Notes: generated by a model from the letters alone, not told the origin. A stretch of 64,000 nucleotides of DNA from DATAVB01 sp036267955 (GCA_036267955.1 DATAVB010000103.1:1-64000), one strand, 5' to 3'; shown: positions 51,132 through 58,998, numbered from the stretch's first letter. A program made the numbers and translations.

Positions 51132-52472
51132 GTGAAGCTCGCGATTCTCGGCGGCGGCGGATTCCGCGTTCCCCTGGTGTACAAGGCATTGCTGAGCGAC
51201 GAGGGTTCGCCCAGGGTCGAGACGGTGACACTGTACGACCCGTCCCCGGACCGGCTGCGGGTGATCGAGTCGGTGCTGGCGCAGCAGGCAGCCACTTTCG
51301 CGGACCCGCCGCGGGTCGAGACCACCACCGAACTCGACACTGCGGTGCACGGCAGCGACTTCGTCTTCTCCGCCATCCGGGTCGGCGGGCTGACCGGACG
51401 GACCCAGGACGAACGGGTCGCGCTGCGGCTCGGCGTGCTCGGCCAGGAGACCACCGGTCCCGGTGGCATCGCGTACGGACTGCGGACCATCCCGGTGGCA
51501 ATGCGGATCGCAGACCGGGTGCGCGCCCTCGCGCCGAATGCGTACGTCATCAACTTCACCAACCCGGCCGGCATGATCACCGAGTCGATGCAGCGCGTTC
51601 TCGGTAACCGCGTCGTCGGCATCTGCGATACCCCGAGTGGCCTGGGCAACCGGATCGCCGACGCGCTCGAGCTCGACCGTTCCCGGGTCCAACTCGACTA
51701 TGTCGGGCTGAATCATCTCGGCTGGATGCGCCGTGTCCTGCACAATGGACAGGATGTGCTGCCCAAGCTGCTGGCCGACGACAGCGCGCTTTCGACCCTC
51801 GAGGAGAGCGCGATATTCGGCAATGCGTGGCTGCGTTCGCTGGAATGCATTCCGAACGAATACCTGTATTACTACTATTTCAATCGCGACGCCGTCCGGT
51901 CGATCATCGACCAGAAAACGACCCGCGGCGAATTCCTGGTGAAGCAACAGGCCGATTTCTACCGGGACGCGGCAGCGGCACCGGGACGGGCGCACGAGAT
52001 CTGGCACCGCACCATCACCGAGCGGAACGCGCTCTACATGGCCGAGGCGAAGGGCGACCACACGGTCGACCCCGCCGAGGAGGAGCAGGAGTCCGGCGGC
52101 TACGAGGCGGTCGCGCTCGCCGTCATGGCCGCCATCGCCCGCAATGAACAGGTGACGATGATCCTCAACACCCGCGGTGGCGGAGCGGTGCCCGGCCTCG
52201 ACCCGGAGGCCGTCGTCGAACTCCCCTCGACCGTTGACGCGAACGGCGTGCACCCGCTCGCGACCGCGCCGCCGAATCTGACCCAGCTCGGACTCATGCA
52301 ACAGATCAAGGCGGTCGAGCGGCTCACCATCGAGGCGGCCACGACCGGCTCCCGGGACGCCGCGGAGCGGGCGTTCGCGCTGCACCCATTGGTCGACTCG
52401 GTGTCGGTCGCCCGGGAGCTGTTGCGCGGCTATACCGAGGCGATCCCGGCCGTCGCGGCTGTTTTCGGCTGA
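51132..52472 (+). CDS. Glycoside hydrolase family 4 (6-phospho-beta-glucosidase-like)
   Basis: A 446-aa NAD- and metal-dependent glycosidase of family GH4. The N-terminal NAD site reads KLAILGGGGFRVPLVYKALL; INFTNPAGMITESMQRVLGNRVVGICDTPSG (metal-ligand Cys) and YVGLNHLGWMRRV (metal-ligand His) are characteristic. It most resembles phospho-beta-glucosidases; its placement beside uronate catabolism leaves room for a uronidase role. No PTS genes are near. GTG start; follows udh by 69 bp on the same strand. Confidence 0.88.
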   Translation: MKLAILGGGGFRVPLVYKALLSDEGSPRVETVTLYDPSPDRLRVIESVLAQQAATFADPPRVETTTELDTAVHGSDFVFSAIRVGGLTGRTQDERVALRLGVLGQETTGPGGIAYGLRTIPVAMRIADRVRALAPNAYVINFTNPAGMITESMQRVLGNRVVGICDTPSGLGNRIADALELDRSRVQLDYVGLNHLGWMRRVLHNGQDVLPKLLADDSALSTLEESAIFGNAWLRSLECIPNEYLYYYYFNRDAVRSIIDQKTTRGEFLVKQQADFYRDAAAAPGRAHEIWHRTITERNALYMAEAKGDHTVDPAEEEQESGGYEAVALAVMAAIARNEQVTMILNTRGGGAVPGLDPEAVVELPSTVDANGVHPLATAPPNLTQLGLMQQIKAVERLTIEAATTGSRDAAERAFALHPLVDSVSVARELLRGYTEAIPAVAAVFG

Positions 52473-52614
52473 CTCGTTCCGGACCCGAATACCCCGATTG
52501 GCCCCTTGTTGAAGTGGGCTGACGAGAGCAACATCCCTAGTGCTCGCGCCAGCTGACGACGCATGTTCGGCCGCTTCTCAGGGCTCCGATGTGGCCGGGG
52601 GAAGGGGTTCGACG

Positions 52615-53301
52615 ATGCAGCAACCGTTCAGGTCCGCCCGGCTCGACCGGCGCGCTTTCGTCCGGGGCGGTGCGGCGCTCGGGGTTGGCGCGCTGGTCGC
52701 CGCGACGCCGTGGCTTGCGCACGGGGCGGGCGCCGTGCAACACGCCGCGGCCGTCGACCAACCGGAGATCGCCAACTGCGACGCGTGGGGCGCCCGGCCG
52801 CCGAGTTCGCCGGTAACTGTGCTCGACTACAAGCCGAACAAGATCATCGTGCATCACACCGCGCTGGCCAACTCGACCGATTACTCGCAGGCGCATGCCT
52901 TCGCCGACGCGCGTGACATCCAGAGCCTGCACATGGACACGAACGGCTGGCTCGACACCGGCCAGCAGTTCACCAATTCACGCGGTGGCTGGCTGACCGA
53001 GGGTCGACACGGCAGTCTGGCAGCACTCCTGGGTGGGCAGACCATGGTTGAGGGCGCCCAGTGCGTCGGGCAGAACGACCAATCGATCGGCATCGAGAAC
53101 GAGGGGACCTACCTCGACGTGCAGCCGCCCCAGGCACTCTGGGACCAGCTGGTCACCTTCTGCGCATTCATCTGCCAGCAGTACGGCCTACCGGCAACCG
53201 AAATCTACGGACACAAGGACTTCAACGACACGCAATGCCCAGGGCTGATCCACGACCGGCTGCCCGAGCTGCGTACCTCGGTCGCCACCCTGCTCGGCTG
53301 A
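52615..53301 (+). CDS. Tat-exported N-acetylmuramoyl-L-alanine amidase
   Basis: A 228-aa amidase_2/PGRP-domain protein with a twin-arginine signal (LDRRAFVRGGAALGVGALVA, residues 10-29). The amidase core has NKIIVHHTALANSTD (first zinc histidine), DIQSLHMDTNGWLDTGQQF, IGIENEGTYLDVQPP and YGHKDFNDTQCPGLI (second histidine and the third ligand). It probably cleaves peptidoglycan stem peptides outside the cytoplasm. AAGGGG lies 7 nt before the ATG. It ends 4 bp from a convergent membrane-protein gene. Confidence 0.92.
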   Translation: MQQPFRSARLDRRAFVRGGAALGVGALVAATPWLAHGAGAVQHAAAVDQPEIANCDAWGARPPSSPVTVLDYKPNKIIVHHTALANSTDYSQAHAFADARDIQSLHMDTNGWLDTGQQFTNSRGGWLTEGRHGSLAALLGGQTMVEGAQCVGQNDQSIGIENEGTYLDVQPPQALWDQLVTFCAFICQQYGLPATEIYGHKDFNDTQCPGLIHDRLPELRTSVATLLG

Positions 53302-53305
53302 GCCG

Positions 53306-53464
53306 TCAGCGAATCTCTTTGCGCTTGTTGCGCCCCACCGCGGTCACTACGACGAAACCGATCGCGCCGACGATGATGAGCCACCAGAGCGCGTGGACTA
53401 TGGCGCCCACGACGATGAAGGCCAGCCAGATGGCAGCGACCGCGCCCAGAACTTTGAGGATCAT
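53306..53464 (-). CDS. Small membrane protein (52 aa)
   Basis: A 52-aa hydrophobic protein with two membrane helices (residues 5-24 and 26-43) and a basic tail, VGRNKRKEIR. It starts MILKVLGAVAAIWLAFIVVG. Similar tiny two-helix proteins with this pattern are widespread in actinobacteria with no assigned role. The ribosome-binding site is weak. Convergent to the amidase. Confidence 0.65.
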   Translation of the reverse strand: MILKVLGAVAAIWLAFIVVGAIVHALWWLIIVGAIGFVVVTAVGRNKRKEIR

Positions 53465-53584
53465 GCCCACAGACTACGCCGATTTGTCTGCTCGGCGTCG
53501 GCTCGCCGGGCCGGCCCGCTCAGCGCGTCGGATCCGTCACACCGGGCGAGCGTGACCAGCCGGCACGACCGCCCAGATCCCTTT

Positions 53585-53639
53585 CATGATCATGGTGCTG
53601 TTGTATCCAGCCGGCTGTGCACTCCGCCCCATGATCATG
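53585..53639. repeat. Two CATGATCATG palindromes flanking a 35-bp centre
   Basis: CATGATCATG occurs at 53585-53594 and again at 53630-53639. The terminal 10-mer is the same as in the hairpin family, but the centre has no long arms, so this may be a degenerate or shortened member. It lies between two minus-strand genes. Confidence 0.6.
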
Positions 53640-53681
53640 ACGTTTAGGTGCCGGTTGAGCGCGGGTTCCCTGATCATCATT

Positions 53682-53711
53682 GCGTTATGCCGGTCAGCGC
53701 CGGCATAACGC
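53682..53711. repeat. Hairpin with 12-bp arms
   Basis: GCGTTATGCCGG at 53682-53693 pairs with CCGGCATAACGC at 53700-53711, with a 6-nt loop. It is about 40 bp downstream of the stop codon of the frameshifted membrane-protein gene on the minus strand, so it may be its terminator. Confidence 0.7.
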
Positions 53712-53753
53712 AGACATCATCGGACATCGGGCCCTGGGTGCTCGATGGGTCAC

Positions 53754-54223
53754 TCAGATGAGCCGGCCGAATGCTCGGCCGACGTCGCGCCAGAAACCGA
53801 GCCCGAGGACGACGAAGCTGCCGAGCGCGGCCGCGACCAGGATCGCGTCGACGGATCGGCGCCCCTGCTTGGACCAGTAGACGTCCTGAGATTGAGCCAG
53901 AGGGCGAACTCGTCCAGCGTCAGGACCGCACCGATCCCGAAGAACACCGCGACAATGGTCCGGCCAATACGGACATGCAGTGCGTTGGACAGATAGCCGG
54001 TGACGATCAGCAGGAGAATTCCGGGGACCAGATGGTGCAGGTGGGTGCCACCGATGCTCAGATTGCGGAAGGGCCCCCGGCCGCGCCGAATTGCGTGGGT
54101 GATCGCGCGGATGACGAGGAAGGTCACCAGAAAGGCGATCAGGATCCAGAACGCCTCTTCCTTGCCCGCATCGACGATGTGCCGGTTGTACGAACGCCCG
54201 ATATCACGCCAGAACCGGGCCAT
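53754..54223 (-). pseudogene. Frameshifted integral membrane protein
   Basis: The first 111 residues (start at 54223) read as a membrane protein with helices near 25-40, 65-80 and 85-105, ending LTLDEFALWLNL. The frame then changes to Ser/Arg-rich nonsense, whereas a different frame continues with DVYWSKQGRRSVDAILVAAA and a final LGFWRDVGRAFGRLI. These two parts join into one protein of a known actinobacterial membrane family if one base is added near 53888. So one base appears lost. Assembly error and genuine decay cannot be separated here. Function unknown. Confidence 0.75.
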
Positions 54224-54286
54224 CCGACTCCTCTGTGCTCAGCGCGGTGATGCCGCGACGGTACCGCTGCCCGCCACGGCCCCGTG

Positions 54287-55012
54287 TTATCGCAGCGCGT
54301 CGGCCAGCCGGGTGTCGTACTCGTCGGCCAGTTGCCGCAGCGCGCCCGACGCATCCCCGGAGAACGACGACCCGTGCATGACGGCAAGTGTGGTCGGCTC
54401 CAAATCGGCCAACCGCCGGATCGTCGGGCCGGTGGTCGGCGTGAGGCACGTCGCGTGAAATGCATCTTCGGCGATGATCGCGGGCTCGACGACATCTGTT
54501 CCTACGACCGCCGGGCCGTTGCCGAAATGGGTGAAGAGGTCGCCGCACAGCAACGTCCCGGTCGTCTCCTCGAACAGCACACCGGCCTCCCAGCCGTGCG
54601 GCACGTGCGGCGTATCGAGATAGCGGACCCGTTTCCCGCCCAGGTCGACCGATTCGGAGTCGGCAAGAATGCGTGGCGGCCGGTCGGCCATTTCGTTGAG
54701 CGACACCATGCAACCCAACGATCCGTGCGCGACCTCGGCCCGCGGAGCGGCTTCGAGAAACTGGTTCATGGCGCCGCACTCGTCGGATTCGATGTGACCG
54801 AAGGCGATCCAGCGCAACGTTTCCACCGGCAGCACCGACGCGATCGCCTCGGTGACCGACGGAAAGAATGACCGGTGCCCGGTGTGGAACAGCAACGGCT
54901 GCTCGGCGTCGACGACAAATTGATTGAAGGTGAAACCGCCGGGACCGATCTCCGGCACCCAGGTGGACAGCCGGTAGATGCCAGCCGCAATTTCGTTGAC
55001 GGAAGTATCCAT
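54287..55012 (-). CDS. Metallo-beta-lactamase-fold, diiron oxygen-binding (ODP-like) protein
   Basis: A 241-aa protein of the MBL superfamily, of the flavodiiron/ODP branch. The motif FGHIESDECGAMNQFL has the HxExD ligands instead of HxHxDH; AHGSLGC, DTPHVPHGWEAG, CGDLFTHFG and VMHGSSFSG supply further ligands. ODP proteins bind a diiron centre and sense or reduce oxygen; no flavodoxin domain is attached. The gene is divergent from the acetyltransferase remnant. Confidence 0.85.
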   Translation of the reverse strand: MDTSVNEIAAGIYRLSTWVPEIGPGGFTFNQFVVDAEQPLLFHTGHRSFFPSVTEAIASVLPVETLRWIAFGHIESDECGAMNQFLEAAPRAEVAHGSLGCMVSLNEMADRPPRILADSESVDLGGKRVRYLDTPHVPHGWEAGVLFEETTGTLLCGDLFTHFGNGPAVVGTDVVEPAIIAEDAFHATCLTPTTGPTIRRLADLEPTTLAVMHGSSFSGDASGALRQLADEYDTRLADALR

Positions 55013-55063
55013 TGTCTAACCCCCGAAGTCGTCTGCTGACTGAAGCATACGACTCCACTCCTC

Positions 55064-55119
55064 CATGCTCATGGGGCAATTTCGGCGGCGATTCGCGGCT
55101 AAATTGCCTCATGATCATG
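55064..55119. repeat. Intergenic hairpin, family variant C, copy 1
   Basis: Arms at 55064-55082 and 55101-55119 (AAATTGCCTCATGATCATG on the right) pair over 19 bp with two mismatches, with an 18-bp centre CGGCGGCGATTCGCGGCT. Nearly the same sequence occurs at 58.7 kb. It lies between divergent genes, followed by a run of A, and 57 bp before an acetyltransferase remnant. A terminator role is unlikely here. Confidence 0.88.
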
Positions 55120-55175
55120 AAAAAGCTGGCGCCGATAGCTGCCCGAATCATAAGATCAGGTGCGAGCATGAACCG

Positions 55176-55385
55176 GTGACCGAACCGTTGAGCGCATCGG
55201 AAGACGCGACACCGTTCTACGCCGCCCGCGGCTGGCAGCGCTGGCGCGGGAGGTCGTACGCGTTCACGCCGAACGGCATTGTCCGTACGGCCGATGAGGA
55301 CGACGGCATCTACGTCCTGCCTTCCGTACCGGTGGATCTCGCCGGCGCCATCACCTGCGACTGGCGCGACGGGGACGTCTGGTAG
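55176..55385 (+). pseudogene. C-terminal remnant of an AAC(2')-like acetyltransferase
   Basis: A 69-aa frame (GTG at 55176). It reads EPLSASEDATPFYAARGWQ, then VRTADEDDGIYVLPSV and ends CDWRDGDVW. This matches the last third of aminoglycoside 2'-N-acetyltransferases, which end in a CDWR-GDVW motif. The acetyl-CoA-binding part is missing; the sequence upstream is a hairpin element. It is probably a remnant of a full gene, though expression as a small protein cannot be excluded. Confidence 0.75.
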
Positions 55386-55412
55386 GCGCCGCCGTCTGGC
55401 AAGGTTGCCGTC

Positions 55413-56228
55413 ATGATCGATGCCAGCACCGTGACCGAGGTCGACCGGATCATCCGTTCCGCCGCCGCGCGAGAGATCCTGCCTCGGTTCGGACATCTCG
55501 CCAGCGGTGACATCGCCGAGAAGGCGCCGGGTGATCTCGTCACCGTCGCGGACAACGCGGCCGAGGAGGTGCTGACCCGGGAGCTGACCAGCCTGTTGCC
55601 GGGCTCGGTCGTGGTCGGTGAGGAGTCAGTGGCCGCGGATCCGGCGGTGCTGCGGGATCTCGACGGCGACAAGCCGGTCTGGATTGTCGACCCGATCGAC
55701 GGCACCCGCAACTACGCCAACAACAACGCCCGATTCAGCACCCTGGTGGCGCTGGCCGAGCGAGGCGAGTTGCTGGCCTCGTGGACGTACGTGCCCGTCT
55801 TCGACACGATGGCCCATGCGGTGTCCGGCGCCGGCGCGTTCGTCGACGAGCAGCGGGTGCACGTGGCCGAATCGCCGGTGGGGCTGCGGTTTCTCGATGT
55901 CGCGACGCCGCATTCCAGCGTCTGGGGACCCGGACGCCGGGCGCAGTACAACGCGTTGAGTCGGTCCGGTGTCGCGCTGACCATCTTCGACGTGTCCGGT
56001 CTGGAGTACATCGAACTGGCCAGCGGACGGCGTACCGCCATGGTCCTCACCTGGGAATTCCCGTGGGATCACGCGGCCGGGCTGCTGTTGCACGCCGAGG
56101 CCGGCGGCATCACGACCACCGCCGACGGCACGCCATTCACGCTCGCCGGCGGCAACGCCCTGCCGTTCGTCGCGGCCCCTGACGTGGACTGCGCGACGGC
56201 GCTGCACGATGCCATCGCCGGGAAATAG
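55413..56228 (+). CDS. Inositol monophosphatase family protein
   Basis: A 271-aa magnesium-dependent phosphatase. The signatures VWIVDPIDGTRNYA (metal-binding DPxDGTxN) and FPWDHAAGLLLHAEAGG (C-terminal WDxAAG) are intact, along with VVGEES (first metal-ligand Glu). Substrates could be inositol, histidinol or related phosphates. Divergent from nothing; it follows the remnant by 27 bp. Confidence 0.93.
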   Translation: MIDASTVTEVDRIIRSAAAREILPRFGHLASGDIAEKAPGDLVTVADNAAEEVLTRELTSLLPGSVVVGEESVAADPAVLRDLDGDKPVWIVDPIDGTRNYANNNARFSTLVALAERGELLASWTYVPVFDTMAHAVSGAGAFVDEQRVHVAESPVGLRFLDVATPHSSVWGPGRRAQYNALSRSGVALTIFDVSGLEYIELASGRRTAMVLTWEFPWDHAAGLLLHAEAGGITTTADGTPFTLAGGNALPFVAAPDVDCATALHDAIAGK

Positions 56229-56256
56229 ACGAATCACCGATCAGAGGAGCGCATCG

Positions 56257-57051
56257 ATGACACCAACCACGGGATACGCACCGGTCAACGGAGTGGACAT
56301 GTACTGGGAGAGTCGGGGCACCGGTGGCACTCCCCTGATCGTGACGCACGGCGGTTTCGGGCTGACCACGATGTTCGGTGAGCTGCTCGACCACCTGGCG
56401 GTCGACCGCCGGGTGATCGCGATCGAGTTGCAGGGCCATGGTCATACCCGCGACATCGACCGGCCGTTCCGGTTCGAGCACTTCGGCGACGACATCGCCG
56501 CGCTGATCGACCACCTCGAACTGGGGCAGGTGGATCTGCTCGGCTACTCGCTCGGCGGCGGGGCCAGCCTGCGGGCCGCGATTCGGCATCCCGAGCGGGT
56601 ACGCCGGCTGGCGCTGGTGTCGACTCCGTGCCGGCGCGAGGACTGGTTCCCCGACGTACGGGCTCAGATGGAGCACGTCGGCAGCGCCGGATTCGACCAG
56701 ATGAAGCAGTCGCCGATGTATGCGGCGTGGTTGGCGGTGGCGCCGGATGTCGACGCTTTTCCCGCTCTGATGGACCGGACGGGCGATCTGCTGCGCCAAC
56801 CGTACGACTGGTCGGACGAGGTGCGGACGATGACCGATATCCCGACCCTGTTGATCTACGGCGACGCCGACAGCATCCCGCCGGCCCGCGCAGCGGAGTT
56901 CTTCGCGATGCTGGGCGGCGGGCAGCAGGACGCCGGCTGGGATGGCACGATACCCACCGAGATGCGACTGGCCGTCCTGCCGGGGCTGACGCACTACAAC
57001 ATCTTCCAGGCACCCCAACTCGGCCCAATCATCGCCGATTTCATCGCCTGA
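56257..57051 (+). CDS. Alpha/beta hydrolase
   Basis: A 264-aa alpha/beta hydrolase with VNGVDMYWESRGTGGTPLIVTHGG at the start, the nucleophile serine in LLGYSLGGGASLRAA, an aspartate in LLIYGDADSIPPA and the histidine in LPGLTHYNIF. The oxyanion loop HGG is present. The substrate is unknown. GAGGAG 7 nt upstream of the ATG. It follows the phosphatase gene by 28 bp and may be cotranscribed. Confidence 0.92.
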   Translation: MTPTTGYAPVNGVDMYWESRGTGGTPLIVTHGGFGLTTMFGELLDHLAVDRRVIAIELQGHGHTRDIDRPFRFEHFGDDIAALIDHLELGQVDLLGYSLGGGASLRAAIRHPERVRRLALVSTPCRREDWFPDVRAQMEHVGSAGFDQMKQSPMYAAWLAVAPDVDAFPALMDRTGDLLRQPYDWSDEVRTMTDIPTLLIYGDADSIPPARAAEFFAMLGGGQQDAGWDGTIPTEMRLAVLPGLTHYNIFQAPQLGPIIADFIA

Positions 57052-57091
57052 ATATTCGCCGGCACCAGCCGATCTGCGCCGTAGCCGTTTG

Positions 57092-57577
57092 TCAGGTGAG
57101 GGATTCCAGTTGTCGCACGACCTCGTCGATCGGTCTCGACGCGTCGATCTCGATGGTCGCGTGGTTACGCAATAGGGGCTCTACCGCAGCAAGATGGTGC
57201 AGGATAAGAGCTCGTTCCACCGGCGTCTTCCCGTACGGATTGTCGGTACGGGACGCGATCCGGGCCAGCATGACATCAGCCGGCGCGCTGAACAGGGCGA
57301 CATGGTCAAAGTTCGGCTCGTTCTCCGGTCGAGGATAGAACTTCGACTGATTCGACTTGCAACCGGCGACGAAAAGGCTTCCCTCGGTGTGGTTGGCCAG
57401 TAATTCGGCGATGGCATTTACCCGCCATACCCAGTCGCTTGATCCGTCCGGCAGGGTGACCGTCTGACTCCATTCTTCCGAGTCGGTCTCAACGACCCGG
57501 TGGCCGCGCTCACCCAGGATCCGCAGCGCCGTCGACTTCCCGGTCCCGGACATTCCGGTGATCAATACCTTCGGCAT
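57092..57577 (-). CDS. P-loop kinase-like ATPase
   Basis: A 161-aa P-loop protein with LITGMSGTGKSTALRIL at the N-terminus (Walker A near residue 9) and a short ADVMLARIASRTDNPYGKTPVERALIL lid-like segment. It resembles small NTPases and adenylate-kinase-like kinases. ATG at 57577 is used; the frame upstream is unrelated. It is divergent from an APH-like phosphotransferase 39 bp away. Substrate unknown. Confidence 0.8.
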   Translation of the reverse strand: MPKVLITGMSGTGKSTALRILGERGHRVVETDSEEWSQTVTLPDGSSDWVWRVNAIAELLANHTEGSLFVAGCKSNQSKFYPRPENEPNFDHVALFSAPADVMLARIASRTDNPYGKTPVERALILHHLAAVEPLLRNHATIEIDASRPIDEVVRQLESLT

Positions 57578-57616
57578 GCGCACCACACTAGCGCGAGTTC
57601 GAGTAGGTTTCTGGTC

Positions 57617-58339
57617 ATGAACGACGCGCGGAACGGCGACGGATCGGCTCGCGTGGTGGTCCGGATCGGGGACACCGTTCGGCGGCCGGCGGGATATTGG
57701 ACTCCGGCGGTTCACGCATTGCTGAGCCATCTGGAGAAGGTGGGATTCGAGGGTGCTCCGCGCGTCATCGGCTTGGATCCGGAATCGGAGATCCTGACCT
57801 ATGTCGAGGGCGAGACACTGGCCGCGGACGCGGCATTCGATGACGACATTCTGGTGTCTGTCGGCGCCTTGCTCAGGAGTTATCACGACGCTGCTGCCTC
57901 ATTCACTCCACCGACCTGGGCACGCTGGAAATCGACATCGGGGCCGACTGCCGGCGCTCTGGTCTGCCACAACGATCTCTGCGCGGGAAATGTGGTATTC
58001 CGCAATCGCAAAGCTATCGGGATCATCGACTTCGACTTCGCCCATCCTGCGGATCCGAGCTGGGATCTGGCCGTCGCTGCATGGCACTGGGTGCCGTTCT
58101 CGACGGATTCTGCGGGCGGCCAGGTGCCGGAATCCGATTGGCCGGCACGCCTGCGGCTCCTCGTCGACAGCTACGGAGTCGAGTCCCGGCGCCGCCACGA
58201 GGTTCTCATCGCTGCCGCAGATCTGACCCGCCGGATGCGGGACAATCGCGCCAGGGACGGCCTGGACACCGGCCGTTTCGACCTGTCGCTCGACGCGCTC
58301 GACCGGCAGCGGACAGCGCTGATCGATGCATTGGGATAG
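57617..58339 (+). CDS. APH-family phosphotransferase
   Basis: A 240-aa kinase-fold protein. The catalytic loop ALVCHNDLCAGNVVF (HxD...N) and metal-binding GIIDFDFAHPADPSWDLAVA are complete, with TYVEGETL in the N-lobe hinge. Members phosphorylate antibiotics, choline or sugars. ATG at 57617 starts the typical N-terminus. Divergent from the small P-loop kinase. Confidence 0.9.
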   Translation: MNDARNGDGSARVVVRIGDTVRRPAGYWTPAVHALLSHLEKVGFEGAPRVIGLDPESEILTYVEGETLAADAAFDDDILVSVGALLRSYHDAAASFTPPTWARWKSTSGPTAGALVCHNDLCAGNVVFRNRKAIGIIDFDFAHPADPSWDLAVAAWHWVPFSTDSAGGQVPESDWPARLRLLVDSYGVESRRRHEVLIAAADLTRRMRDNRARDGLDTGRFDLSLDALDRQRTALIDALG

Positions 58340-58351
58340 CGAGCTCGACCG

Positions 58352-58669
58352 CTAGAGGTTCCGATTTCGGCCGGTCACACCGAGGATGACGAGACACACA
58401 GCACCCGTGACAAAACCAGCCGGAGCGGTGTCCGGATCGCCATCGATCAAGGCCGAAATGCCCGAGACGGCTCCCACCACCAGCCCGAGAAACGCGCACA
58501 CCCGGCCGGCTCTCACCGCCGAGCTGCGTCGACGCGGATCCTGCGGCTCCATCATCACCCGACCGATTGACGCTGCGTAGACACCAGAATCGCACTGCTC
58601 CGGCCTGGTCGCCAGGTATCCATCGGGTATGACGTCGGATTCGTCCTCGATCGTCCATCCCCGAACCAT
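58352..58669 (-). CDS. Small membrane protein
   Basis: A frame of about 105 aa with a polar N-terminal part and two membrane helices (around VCAFLGLVVGAVSGISALI and FVTGAVCLVILGV). The first start codons (58669 and 58675) lie inside a family C hairpin; an internal ATG at 58555 would give only the membrane part (68 aa). The true start is unclear. No family recognised. Confidence 0.5.
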   Translation of the reverse strand: MVRGWTIEDESDVIPDGYLATRPEQCDSGVYAASIGRVMMEPQDPRRRSSAVRAGRVCAFLGLVVGAVSGISALIDGDPDTAPAGFVTGAVCLVILGVTGRNRNL

Positions 58670-58722
58670 GATCATGAGGCAATTTCGTCGGCGATTCGCG
58701 GCTAAATTGCCTCATGATCATG
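58667..58722. repeat. Intergenic hairpin, family variant C, copy 2
   Basis: Perfect 19-bp arms: CATGATCATGAGGCAATTT at 58667-58685 and its complement at 58704-58722, separated by 18 bp (CGTCGGCGATTCGCGGCT). The centre differs from copy 1 at only one base. It lies between divergent genes and just upstream of a truncated sigma-factor gene. Confidence 0.92.
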
Positions 58723-58787
58723 GAGTCGGCGGCTGAGTAGATTGACCGCCGAGGCAACCATTCGATGAGCTGCGGTGTAAAGAACCT

Positions 58788-58991
58788 GTGGATGTCAGTT
58801 TCGGGGAGTTCATTGCCGCCCGCATCGCCATCTTCCGGCGTTTCGGGCTGCTTCTCGCCGGCAATCCACACGACGGCGACGACCTGGCCCAGGCCGCGCT
58901 GCTGCGGGTCGGGGTGCGGTGGTCCCGGATCGACCGCAGCGGATACGACATATCCGCCATTGTGCTCGACCCGTCGCTCCCGCACCGATGA
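58788..58991 (+). pseudogene. N-terminal remnant of a SigE-like ECF sigma factor
   Basis: A 67-aa frame (GTG at 58788) starting DVSFGEFIAARIAIFRRFGL and continuing LLAGNPHDGDDLAQAALLRV and GVRWSRIDRSGYDIS. This corresponds to region 2.1-2.2 of SigE-family ECF sigma factors (the FxxFVAAR...LLTGDxHDAEDLVQxALxRxYxxWxRI pattern). The promoter-binding regions 2.4 and 4 are missing: the frame ends before them. It is a truncated gene or pseudogene. Confidence 0.7.
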
Positions 58992-58998
58992 TGTCTGC

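Noticed and set aside
52473..52614. Cyclic-di-AMP (ydaO) riboswitch before the amidase gene
   Set aside because: Cell-wall hydrolases in actinobacteria often have one, but the conserved motif was not recognisable in the 142-bp leader.
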